From: Sphagnum compactum
Lineage: Eukaryota; Bryophyta; Sphagnopsida; Sphagnales
DNA: 64,000 nucleotides
Assembly (NCBI GenBank): GCA_965153455.1
Contig: OZ234499.1
Coordinates: 6,520,515-6,584,514, forward strand
Reading direction: 5' to 3'
Under the pieces are notes generated by a model. It searched no databases. It was not told where the DNA came from and saw nothing but the letters and a program-made list of their open reading frames with translations. Within the stretch, counting starts at the first letter, position 1; every line of letters begins with the position of its first letter. Made by a program: the position numbers and the translations under genes. Shown here one piece after another: positions 1 through 10,524 of the stretch.

Positions 1-215
1 TATTTTCATATGAGGAATTTTGAAAGATGATATTTTGACTTGTGTTGAAACTTGAGATTAATTATAGAGTTATACTATCTTGAAGGATTTTGGTTTCTTT
101 TAGTTGGAAAATTATGTTTTTGTATGGTGAAATATTTGAGTTTCCATAATCCTTCTTTTGCCTTAAGATACTTTTTAATGTAAATGGCATGGCCACGTGT
201 GATACACCCCTTGTT
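1..215 (+). repeat. Dispersed repeat R2, copy 1 (cut by window edge)
   Basis: This stretch matches 9655-9990 on the same strand and 20270-20505 on the opposite strand. All three share a run containing AAAGATGATATTTTG, then TTGAAGGATT and a segment ending near CTTTTGCCTTAAGAT. The copies differ by substitutions and small indels. No transposase or terminal inverted repeats were seen, so the class is unknown. The copy probably begins before the window. Confidence 0.75.
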
Positions 216-434
216 TTTGATGATGGGTGCAGAATGCGCATTCATCTCGAAGTCATGCAATTGTGATACTGACAGTGGAGAAGAAACCTGCGAGGAATCT
301 GCAAAGGACTCAGGGGTACAAGACTAGTTCCTTGACAACTACACATTGGCCTAATGCAGGCTCCTCCTGCTTTGGAGAGTCTCAAAGGTAAATTGCTATT
401 CAAAATCCTAATGTTAAAGGAAGGCAGGAGAGGA

Positions 435-650
435 AAGTACAGGTCAGAGAGGAAAGTAGAAAAATTTAAGAATCTTACTATATTTTGGTGACCTGGTGGA
501 AATTCTCTAAATATTGTAATTTCAGAAATATTTTCCTCAAAATCTGGCAATTTTGGTGCACTTTTTTCACAAACATATTTTGAGTAATTGCCACTAGTTT
601 GTTTTTTTTGGATCACCAAGTGGCAAAATTTCACCCAAAAAAAACCCACT
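435..650 (+). repeat. Dispersed repeat R3, partial copy
   Basis: It shares the run GGTCAGAGAGGAAAGT, the phrase CTATATTTTGG followed by a GACCTG motif, and a T-rich tail with a CACCAAGTGG-like end. Matching copies lie at 5468-5770 (+), 13030-13303 (-) and 24990-25138 (-). Weaker partial copies are at 33840-33905 and 56735-57035. Full copies start near CAATTTTGTGATGTAGC; that end is missing here. Class unknown. Confidence 0.65.
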
Positions 651-878
651 GGTTACTAGAACCCCATGGCCACAAAAAAGCTCTGAATTTATGGAATGGA
701 CTCTAATAGTTAAATAAATCTTCAAATTTTAGTTGAAGCTTCACTTTGAAAATGTGAGAAAGATGTAAAAATAATGGCAAAGGAGATGGAGGTTTATCCA
801 TCTAGTAGCTACTAAATGTGCAAAAATCGGCAAATTCACTTGTTGAATCTATGAGAGAAATGGGGGTGTATTTTGCAG

Positions 879-3800
879 GGTTCTTGTGGGAAAGCTTTTC
901 CTTGTTGATCTGGCAGGATCTGAGAGACTGAAAAAGAGTGGTATAGAGCAACTTCCTGAACCAAGAACTTTCCCCCATTTCATTTCTCACTGCAATCCAG
1001 AACTCTACTCAAATCCGGAAGTGGGTGCAAATCTTTCTTCACCCACTAAATAAGAACTTGATTCTCAAACTTTTACATAGCTGCAGCAACAACTATGCAA
1101 TGCAAACTCCAGCAATAAGCTTTAAATGGAGTTGTGCCAGTAGTGATGACAACAAGCTAGCTGCCCATGATCTCGCAGCTGCACTTGTAGCCAAGGACCT
1201 CCATTCAGCTCTTGAAAATTTTCTTCCACTCCATATGGTTCTTAGGAAATCTCAATTGTACAAGATAGATTTAACAGATAAATATTTATTCTCTATTTGG
1301 TATGACAGGATCTGAAGGTCTTCGTGCCAGTGAAGCAATGAGTGTCAACTTGTCACTCACCTGTTTAGGTACCAATTTTATGTACTTGTTGCTGTGATCT
1401 CAACCTGTTATAAAATGCAGTTCACTCTCTTGGCTGTTGCCAGAAAATAAATTGATGTTTGAATTTTTGTGCATAATCTAGATTTCTGATCACAACATCC
1501 CCAATTTAAATGTGTTATGTGAGAAGGGGAAGTCTTATTCAGAAGCTTCCTCCTTTCAAAACAATTCATGATATTAACCTTATATGTAAGGCGTCTTAGA
1601 TGAAGGATGAAACTGCGCATTGTGAGTCCAATTGAAGTTCAAATGTCAAGTGAACATTAAATTTGTAAATTGAATTACATTAGGTGTTTGAGGTTAGGAC
1701 CAAACTCTTTTGTGCATCTCATAAAGTGCACAAAAAAGTTTGCTCCTAAACTCAATGCTTGAGACAAATATTCAGACAAGCAACCATTCTTTGCCTATCA
1801 TTAAATGTTAATCTTAAGAATCTCATGTTAAGTTTTGATGTTTGGTCAAGTATTTTTGGGTCTTTTTAGATAATAGCAAAGTGGGGATGAGAAGAAAAAC
1901 AGGGTGCAAAAAAAGCGCTGGGCTTGATATGACTTCAAGAATAACTCCATTAAGATACATGTTTTTTTGAATTTTTGTAGGCAAGTGCATAAGTGCAAGG
2001 ACAGATCCCAACAAAACCCATGTCCCTTTTCGTGACTCAAAGCTCACCAGACTCTTGCAAGAATCCCTTGGAGGTTCATTTACAGAGCTCTTGCAAAAAA
2101 CCCATCAAATTGATTCTCTATTCATAAAATTTATGCCCTTACAAAAATGGGGTGGTCAACATCTTGTGGCCCATTTTATGTCATTCTGTTGTAACAGCAT
2201 CATCATCAGATGAACATTGGTTGAAAACAAAGGGTTCAGCTCAAGCGCTCTGGAAAGTTGATGTCCAAGAATCATGACAGAAACTAATGGAGATCTTTAG
2301 TTTCCATGAAAAGTTGAATAGAGAAAAAAAAACAAAAATACTTGTGTCTGTTACAATTGTGTTTTTGAGTGGTGCATTCAGTGCCTCATCCAGTTTATGC
2401 CCCCGTGTTCTGAATATAAACATTTGGATAGTATTTTTTTTTTGGTGTATGTAATAAAAGCAGATTAAGTTCACTGAAAATTATTCTGAAAATGGTCAAG
2501 TGTGGGTGATGAACAGGGAATGCAAAGACAGCCTTGGTAATAAACATTGCACCATGCAGTGAGTACATGCAAGAATCCCTGTCATCTCTGCAATTTGGAT
2601 CCAGGGTGAAATTATGCATCCCATCACCGAATTTGTTCATTTAACCTAAATGAACGTATTACTACAAATTTCTAGTTGTATAAGATGAGTAAGAGGGTCA
2701 TGATGAACCCTAAACCCTAAACCCCTGCTCCGAAGGTAATGCAATAATCAGGTAATGCAATAATGATTTCCATGATCAGACTCAATATGTATACTGATTT
2801 GATTACTGCACACATGGAGGAAAATGTATCTGATCACCACCACCATATCACCCAGTCTTTCAGACTATAAATTAGGTACCCATCATCACTTTCTATTTAT
2901 TAATAATGTAGGCAGGTTTTGATGGGGTCAGGCAATGAAGGTGGCAACAAGGCCAATTCTGAATGTTGAGGAAGAGTTCAAAGTTCTCACCAAATCCTTG
3001 CAAGAAACACTTGAGTTGCAAGATGAAAAACTGCACTCTCTGCAGGTTAGATACCTATACCTATTATTATTGTACACATTCAAACTTTGGATTAGCCTGT
3101 CTTTTTCCCGTCACCGCTCCTTTGGGAAACAACAAGGACTCGAAACACACATACATACATGCTCCTGTGACACTGGCAAGTTCAGAATTATTGTGACAGA
3201 GTTAAAACTCGATGGGAAATTTACAATGTGGGGTATTTGGGCTTCAGGTTTCAATGTTAGCGAAAGAGGATCAGTTACTGGAAGCCAGGAAAAGTTTGGC
3301 AGAGAAGGCACAGCAATTGCAAGAACTGCAAGAACAACAAAACAGCACCAATCTTAAGTTTGTGGAACAAATGCGTGTGAAGGAGGAGGGATGGAAACAG
3401 AGGTTCATTTCCTACTACCTACTACTATGTATACTTGTCTGAAATAGTAAAATTTACCAGTGTTGGCGGGTTCATGAGGACCAGGCTATATAGGTGAGGT
3501 TTTATGTGTCTTTCAGACCAAAGGTTCCAAGTTTAGATGGAATTGCCATCGATTCCATAAAAACAAAACAAAATTAGAACTGGGACCTAAGGTTCCTTTT
3601 GAAATCAAGAACTGGACAACACTGATATGCACCCTTCCAGGCTGATATGACCCGAGGCAATACAAGGCCTGGTAGGGACGTGTGGTAGTACCGTACCTAT
3701 CAGCCTTGTACCGATTTTATACCAGTTTCCATACCAGGAATACCCTGCCTCATACCAACCAAAATTCAGCCTTAGACCCAAAACCGGGACCAGTCAGCTG

Positions 3801-4759
3801 ATATGATCAAAAGTCAATACCGCACCAATGCTGGCAAATAGTAGATACCCAATGTTGTGAAATAATTTATAAACCAAAGAATACAAAACTCCATACATAC
3901 AAAGATGATCTGCATGATAACAATCAAATAGGTAAAGTGATGATTTGTTTTACCAAATTTAGGCTAAACAATTAATGTGACCTCTTGACTGTAGAACACT
4001 TCTTGTCAAATTCAAAACCTGTTAAAGAAACTGTGATTTATTCTGTCACATACACATGCTCAGTGTTTCATTTTGTGACAAGTTTTTGAGGTTTTTTCAA
4101 CCCCAAAACCCAGGAAATTTTAGGAAAATGTTGTAGTGTGAATTTCACGGATTCTTCGTTGATTTGGAAAATTTTGTCAAATTTTCAATATCACAAAAAA
4201 AATTGGAAATAAAAAACCCTGCTCATGCTAGTGGTACTGGCATTAATAATACATGTCGTATTAAAAATTCAACTTTCTCACTTGTAATAGTTGCTATTTG
4301 CAAAATAGAAAACAGTGGAAAATGTTACGGGATTTTGCCTTGAGCAGTCAAATGAAAGCACAATTTAAGCTGCTTCCATTTTTAATTAAAGCATGACTTG
4401 AAGAATTGCTGCTGCAATGTGTAGGCTGAACAATGTGAAAGAGACAACAGAAGAAGTGCACAAGAGGGTAATCTCTCTCTCTCTCATTAGTTTCGTATTT
4501 CTGCATGTTGCAATTTATGCTGGTACTGGGTAGATGGAGGAGAACTTGACAAAATTTATTGCAAAACAAAAACAAAAGATGATTGGGAGTTGAGCAAGTA
4601 TGTTCTAAGGTTCAGGGTTTCAATTTCACAGTTTGAATCATGTTGCAGAAAATAGATCACCTCCAGGCAGAGTTGTTGAGTTTGAAGGAGGCAGCAAATC
4701 AACATAGTCACAATAGTAGGTCCAGCCCCTTCCATGTATTGAGCAATGGGTTTGCCAAG
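879..4759 (+). CDS. Kinesin motor protein, partial (C-terminal motor domain plus start of coiled coil)
   Basis: Kinesins are ATP-driven microtubule motors. Eight exons join in frame with GT-AG sites: 879-940, 1309-1368, 1981-2073, 2517-2605, 2932-3045, 3248-3402, 4425-4467 and 4649-4759 (727 nt, about 242 codons). The first exon carries the switch II/DLAGSE signature ([14 protein letters not shown]). The next carry the helix around [13 protein letters not shown], then [18 protein letters not shown] (the L12/alpha5 region) and SLQFGSRAMKV, which closes the motor core. The following residues ([19 protein letters not shown] and onward) are Glu/Gln/Leu-rich and look like a coiled-coil neck and stalk. 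The catalytic P-loop and switch I exons are not found in the window and probably lie before it. No stop codon was found after 4759, and the last exon ends at a normal splice donor. The end of the motor resembles plant ungrouped/ARK-type kinesins, but no armadillo repeats are visible, so the subfamily is not assigned. All exons are intact, so I treat it as a functional gene cut by the window. Confidence 0.88.
3458..3624. mobile_element. Small hAT-type MITE in a kinesin intron
   Basis: The segment begins CAGTGTTGGCGGGTTC and ends GAACTGGACAACACTG, giving inverted ends of the CAGTGTTG type also found on the large hAT element at 57724-61948. The flanking 8-mers (aaatttac at 3450-3457 and atatgcac at 3625-3632) match at 5 of 8 positions, so a target duplication is only weakly supported. 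It lies in the intron between the exons ending at 3402 and starting at 4425. Confidence 0.5.
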
Positions 4760-5467
4760 GTACATCATGTTTTCTCTGCAGGCAGCCTTTAAAAGCCCAC
4801 TCTTTCTTCTCAAATCATCTAGCTCATGATATATAAAACTCGAGTCTTTCTATAATATACCGTATCTACGACTCATTTTCAGCACTCATTAATTCCTAAC
4901 AGGGCCAGCTGGGAAAAGAAAAATTAAGCAGTTTGCCAAAATTCTAAAAAATTGAACCCAGTTTAAAACACAAGATAACTTTGAAACTTTCTGGTGGACT
5001 TAGCATACTTGTAGAGACTATTGTTGAAATTCTGAAATATTCTTCAGATTGGGGCTGCTGGACCCTCTTTTTTAATTTAAAAAAAATATTATTATTTCTG
5101 CAAGATTTGCTGAACATGAGTCTCGTAGGTAATGGTATCAGTTAATAAAAACTTTGCAGATTTTTTTATAAAATGTTTGATCTCATTCTGAGCTTGTAAT
5201 GAACGTCAAAATGGGTAGTTGGGTGCAATAAAATGGCTCAGCAGGATTTGGCAGCGAACATCGTCCAAAGAGCATATATGTGAAGAAACTGCATTAACAG
5301 ATTGTTGAAGGTCTCTGCTGCACAAGCTTTTCTTTTGAATTTCTGCACAAGCACAAGCATAAGCCTGCATCCCTTCTCTAATTTCATACAACACCTCACT
5401 AACCTCAGAGCAAAACCAAAAAGAAGAAGTTTACGGAGATGGTCATGTATGATGATCTGTGTGTTCT
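4760..5467. other. Unassigned stretch after the last kinesin exon found
   Basis: This may be intron or intergenic DNA. No further kinesin exon could be recognised. On the minus strand, 5206-5394 is open and has a fairly protein-like composition (it includes YEIREGMQAYACACAEI), but I know no family for it and it has no clear gene context. Confidence 0.4.
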
Positions 5468-5770
5468 TTTTTCCTCAATTTTGTGATGTAGCAATGACAC
5501 TGGTGGTGGCAGCGATTACCCACAAGGGGAATTAGCCAAATTTTGCTATTATAGGTCAGAGAGGAAAGTGGAAAATTTTAAGAATCCTGCTATATTTTGG
5601 AGACCTGCTGGAATCTATTGTCTAAATATGATGAGTTCAAAAACATTTTTCCTAGAAATATCTGGTGACTTTGGCACCTTTTTTTTTCACAAAAATCCCT
5701 TTGCATGAGTCGCAATACAATTTTTTTGGTTGCCAAATGGTGAAAATTTGACCCCAAAAAAAAAACCACT
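5468..5770 (+). repeat. Dispersed repeat R3, long copy
   Basis: It starts at CAATTTTGTGATGTAGC, passes through ATTAGCCAAATTTTG and GGTCAGAGAGGAAAGT, and ends in a T-rich segment followed by GGTTGCCAAATGG and an A-run. The same order of blocks appears inverted at 13030-13303 inside a TTL intron and at 24990-25138. No coding capacity or clear terminal inverted repeat is visible. Confidence 0.7.
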
Positions 5771-6493
5771 TGATTGTCTGTTTTAATAAATCAACATTGT
5801 CAATTGTGCTGCTTTCTGATCTCCTTCAAGAAGGGTTTAGGAAGCAATTATGCTTCTTGAATGGCCAATTAAGTCCAAGGCAACATTTTTGTGAAAGAAG
5901 ACTGTGGATCAGCACATCACTTTGTGATCACTTTCATTGACAATTTTTCAAGAAAAATTACATGTGTATCTTTTGAAGGCCAACAGAGCCAAGGGGGGAG
6001 TCTTTGATAAATTCAAAGAAAGACAAAGCAAAAGAGTCTACAAACTAATGAATTTCTGCATTTGACTAAGTAACTCAACAATTCGAAAACTTGGTTGTGG
6101 ATCACAAATTTTCCCAATTATGAACTTTGAGTGTGGCCACAAAAAATTAACTATAAAAGTGACACAAGATGCCATCACTAGATACTAGTGAAAGTAGAAC
6201 CCACTCTTTGATCTCTGTCTATTCAAACTTGAAGCCTCCTCCCTTTTGAATTCAAGATTGTCTCGTGCTTATCACTCTTACAAAATTGGTAGTGGGAAAA
6301 CCCATTTTTTGCCAGCAAAATATTTGTTGGAATGTGCAGTCTACTCATCAATTTCTGCATAAGTTTGTACATGTACTCATAAACCCTAAACCCTAAATTG
6401 TAGCCAAAGCTCTTCATGGCCTTTTCAGTAAGTCTCAGATACTTTGAAACTGTATTTTAGCCTGGCCACTGAACCTGAAACAACTTCAATAAC

Positions 6494-6918
6494 ACTAGTG
6501 TGGCCTGTGCCATTGGCCTAAGTGTTACCATGTCTCAACTGATTTTTCCTTCCAAAACCTGGTTTTTTGGAATTTATTTGAAATCACTTTAAAATAAATA
6601 TCTCCCACATTCTGAATCCAAATCTTACCAACTAAATTCCCTTAAATCCTGCTCATCAAGATTTTTCCAACAACACCACATGCACATTCCAATTCCTCCA
6701 AAGTTTTCAGCTCCGATTTATTTTAATTTTCAGTGAAGAAATCATTCAATATTCAAAGAACTTTTGCACCGCAAGTCCAAACGCCATGGAACCAAGCCCA
6801 TGCACCCCTCCTCATCGAGAGCTTTCCAAAGACACCAAGAACATGATCTGAAGCATCCCAGTTCAGTGGATCTCATAGCTACAAAACAAAACAAACTACC
6901 TTCCTTCATAGATAGATA
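6494..6918 (+). repeat. Dispersed repeat R1, copy A (about 425 bp)
   Basis: It begins ACTAGTGTGGCCTGTGCC and ends CTTCATAGATAGATA. It is alignable over its length to 26307-26741 (+), 47851-48290 (-) and 52858-53301 (-), with a short fragment at 34601-34628 (-). The copies have the same ends, so they are copies of one defined element. There are no terminal inverted repeats and no poly(A) tail. A weak A-box-like string (TTGGCCTAAGTG) lies near the left end, but there is no proper B box after it. Confidence 0.8.
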
Positions 6919-6976
6919 TCATCCTTTTCAGTGTGTTTTAGAAAAAAGAGTTTTCTCATGTAATATGATTAGTGAC

Positions 6977-7050
6977 CAATTTCAACAATTCTCTAAAAAC
7001 TTGTCGCCAATTGATGTTGGCGACAAGTCTTTAGATAACTGTTGAAATTG
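6977..7050. other. Strong 74-nt stem-loop
   Basis: Two 34-nt arms (6977-7010 and 7017-7050) are complementary except at three positions, separated by a 6-nt loop TTGATG. The inner 12 bp (ACTTGTCGCCAA with its complement) are perfect. It could be a tiny foldback element, a transposon end relic or a small-RNA precursor. The sequence alone does not decide. Confidence 0.75.
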
Positions 7051-8059
7051 TCAAAAACTGGCAAAGAATTGCCCCGGAACTAAAAATTGTGTTCAATAGC
7101 AGCAAATTTTCTCAAATAAAAAAGCTTTTTCCTTTGAAAATTTGGCAAATGTCTTTTTCAGAAACAGGGAATTTTGTGACAGACAATTCCTTTATTTTGG
7201 AGGTAGAAATTTTGCAATTTTTCTTTCAGGAAATTAAAAACCAGTGCTTACGGGCGTGAACTAATCTTAAAATCTGAAGGAACAAGTAGGACCAATATTT
7301 CACAATTCCATGGCGTTTTTTTTAGATATTTTGATAAATATTTGGCTATTTTCATTTTAAAACGAAATATTTTATAGAATTATTTTTTTTGAAAAAAAAA
7401 TCTCCAAATGATGAAAATTCACCCGAAAAAAAAACACCTTATTTCGTCTGAAGTCTTGACATTCCTCAAGACACTTCCGATTGCTTCAGATCGTTCAATC
7501 GCAATGATTCGACTAGGTGGCAACATTTAAATAATCTCTCACCTTGTAGTGTCCAAATTTGTGTGTTAATGAGTCGGACCCTCGTCGTCACTCTCCTCCA
7601 AAAAGAAAGAAAGAAAAATGTGCACAAGTAATGTGCAAAAACCTTGTCTGTAAGTAGCTACCATAGTAGCTTTTCAGGTTTGGCAATAATTAAATTATTT
7701 TTGGAATTGTCAAACTTTAAAAAAATGATATGCTTGAAATGTCAAAAGTTTAAAGAATGTACAAGGGACAATTAAATTTTTTTTTTAATGAAAACCCAAG
7801 AGCTTCATTGCAATCCACCATTGGAGAGCAAGTATACAATAATTGACAACATCTCTCTATCTTGTAATTTGGCAAAACAATATGTGTCCCCATTTTTGCA
7901 AAAAAACGAAGCAATAGTAATTGTTGTAAAAGGTCTCATTATGTTAGAGATTCAGAGTCTAGAAAACATGTCAAAGAAACTCCTTAAATTTCTTGCTGAA
8001 ATTTCTTAAATTATTTTTTATTGTCAAAGTGAATTTTGAAAAATAAAATAATTATCCAG
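7051..8059. other. AT-rich intergenic stretch
   Basis: Homopolymer-rich DNA with no coding block that can be recognised. The T-rich piece around 7310-7440 ends in a form (GATGAAAATTCACCC) resembling the tail of repeat R3 and may be a degraded copy. Confidence 0.4.
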
Positions 8060-8094
8060 CACTCAACTGTCGAACCTGAAAAGGTATTTCAATA

Positions 8095-8410
8095 TTAGGT
8101 ACACATTGAAATGTTATTTCATTTAAGATAATTAAGAAAAAAAAAATCAAACCACCAAATTCAACCTTCTCTTGGCTTGAAAAAAGAATTTTCAAGCCTC
8201 CACAAAACCCTATTTTGCTAAATATATATGGAAAATATGGCCCCTTTTTTATCATTTCCTTTGGTGCTCTAAAATTCTCACAAACCTATCAAACCCTATT
8301 ATTACACATTGAAATGTTAGTTCATTCAAGAAAACTAAGAAAAAAAATCAGATCACAAAATTCAATAATTTCATTGGCCATAACAATTTTTCTTCACATT
8401 TCAAAACAAA
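8095..8410 (+). repeat. Degenerate direct duplication, about 205-bp period
   Basis: ACATTGAAATGTTATTTCAT at about 8102 recurs as ACATTGAAATGTTAGTTCAT at about 8306. Both are followed by a similar AAGA-rich run, a TCA-AAATTCAA block and a TTGGC-containing block. This is a tandem duplication with moderate divergence and no coding evidence. Confidence 0.6.
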
Positions 8411-8969
8411 CCTATTCAAAAATCAACATTGTCAAACTACTTTAGCACCTTTATCATTTTGACAACAAATTATCGAACAATTAATTAAATTTAAAATCTT
8501 AACTTCAGCACCTAGTTCTTTAATTCTGAAATTTTTGGCAAATAATGATTATAAAAATAATAAACATGATTTTATCAATGTTATGAAACAGTTTGGTGTG
8601 TCTAAACTATCTTGGTTTTTAAGTTGTTGTCATGGAAGGTTTGTGATTCAAAACAAGATAGTTGAACTTTTAAATTTATTAAAATTTTAGCAAAAATAAT
8701 GAATAATTTTTCAAAATTCGACAAAACAAATTTTTTTAAAATTTATGTCAAAATGGTAAAACGATATTACAGTATTCATTGATGGGACACAAAGATAATA
8801 AGATTTAAAAGCAAAATATTTGTAAGTTTGATTAAAATTGAGAATGACAATCAAAATGTAAGATGAGAATGTGCCAAAGGAAAATACCGATGGAAAAAAC
8901 CCACATTTCCTTCTCAACCCAATATGATTTGAATTTTCTCTTTTTTTTGTGTTTTGCAAGTGTCTATTT

Positions 8970-9380
8970 GTATACCTAGGGCCCTACCTAGGTTATGGGA
9001 TACCAAAGGGACATTTAGGAGTTTACATAAGGGCTTACTTAAGGGAATACCTAGCGACTATGTATAGAGGCACCTAGGGACTTACCTAGGTTATGGAAAA
9101 CCTAAAGACTATTTAAGAAGTTTCATAGAGCCTACTTGTGACATTATCTAGGAATTTCTTAAGTTAGGGAATATCTAAGGTTATTTCAGAGGGCTATCTA
9201 TGGTTAACTAGGGCTTATTCATAGGACAAAAAGGGATTACATAGTGGGCTGGCTACCTAGGGAGACACTTAGGGACTTAGGTTTAGGAGATCTAAAGACT
9301 ACTTAGGAGGCTACCCGGTGAGTAAGTAAGGTAGGTAGCCCATGGGTAAGTAGGTAAAGAGGTAGTTAGGCCCTAACCTA
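8970..9380. repeat. Degenerate ACCTAGG-rich tandem array
   Basis: Variants of TACCTAGGGACTTACCTAGG and TTATGGGATACC recur about every 50-100 bp, with many GGCTAC and ACTTAGG variants between. The palindromic core CCTAGG occurs repeatedly. It looks like an old minisatellite. A related GTAGGTAGG-type block lies at 62590-62750. Confidence 0.6.
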
Positions 9381-9654
9381 ATTCACCCGCTACTTCAGTA
9401 GTCTATGGCCATAAATGATAAACTAATTAAATTGTAGTCCAGTTTATAAAAAAATTACAAAGATCACTTTTGAAAGTTTATCTTTACTTTTGAGTACTCA
9501 TCATCCCCACTTTGGTGGACTTTAATAAGTAACTGAGAAAGGAGGATAAGTGAATACAATGAGGACCAAAGTCAAGCCCAAAGTAAGAATTACTTAATGC
9601 ATAACTTTATTCATACACAAGGGTACCTTAACCCTAAACCAACACCCCCACCCC

Positions 9655-9990
9655 AGTTGTATAGTAGCTTAAGAGATTTATTATGATTCATTTATAAAGT
9701 ATAGTAGCTTAAGAGATTTTGGCCCCTACATAATAGGTCTGTTTTTATATGAGGACTTTTGAAAGATGATATTTTGGCTTGTGTTGATTAGTTATAGAGT
9801 TATAATATCTTGAAGGATTGTGGTTTCTTTTAGAGGATTTTGTGAAGATTATATTTTTGCATGGTGAAATATTTGAGGTTCCATAATTCTTCTTTTGCCT
9901 TAAGATGCTTTTTTACCGTAAATGGCAAGGCCACACAGTGTGACACACACCTTGTTTGCCAGGGAGACACACTTATGGATTTTCCATTCA
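9655..9990 (+). repeat. Dispersed repeat R2, longest copy
   Basis: The copy includes a left part with ATAGTAGCTTAAGAGATTT present twice (about 9660 and 9700), then GGCCCCTACATAATAGGTC, AAAGATGATATTTTGGCTTG and TTGCCTTAAGATGC. The inverted copy at 20270-20505 carries the same blocks in reverse order. The copy at 1-215 has only the right part. Confidence 0.7.
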
Positions 9991-10456
9991 TTTTGGTTGG
10001 TTGTCGCACTGAGAACAACTTTGGATATTCAGAATAAACATGGTGGTTGCATCATTATCTGTTTTTTTCCTTCAATTTTTTTTAACATAATAGGAGCAAT
10101 ATGCCACTTCCTTTTTACTTCATTAAATAAATACAGACAAGGCTAAAGAAAAAACTTATTGCTCTGAAATCTGTTCCTTTGATTTTCTTGTCTCTCATAA
10201 TGAGAAAATCTTGCAAATATGAAGAACCCCTAAGGGAGAAACTGAAGTGAAAATGGGTGGTGGGTTAGCTAGCTGCAAGATATTTTGCTCCTCCTTCTTT
10301 GGGACTAGGGCCTCAAATGTAAGGGAAAGGAAGGTGGTTAAGGTTTTGGGGGAAGGGTGGAGAGGGGTTCCAATTACTCCAAGAAGACTCAATGATAGAA
10401 TTTTGATTTTCTTAGTTGCTACTCTAGTTGTGCACTATCACAACAATTGCACTTTT

Positions 10457-10462
10457 TATTTG
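10457..10462 (-). terminator. Candidate poly(A) signal AATAAA for the TTL gene
   Basis: On the minus strand an AATAAA hexamer lies about 63 nt after the TTL stop codon. The position fits a plant near-upstream polyadenylation element. The cleavage site cannot be fixed from sequence. Confidence 0.45.
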
Positions 10463-10524
10463 TTGCAGACATGAGGCCATTGTTTGAAATCAAATGTAAT
10501 AGAAATAGAAAGATGGGTTGCTAG

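Noticed and set aside
1025-1315. 96-codon open frame inside a kinesin intron
   Set aside because: The flanking exons (ending 940, starting 1309) join perfectly without it, and no domain is visible.
6494-6918. R1 as a tRNA-derived SINE
   Set aside because: An A-box-like string is present near one end, but there is no B box at the right distance and no 3' tail.
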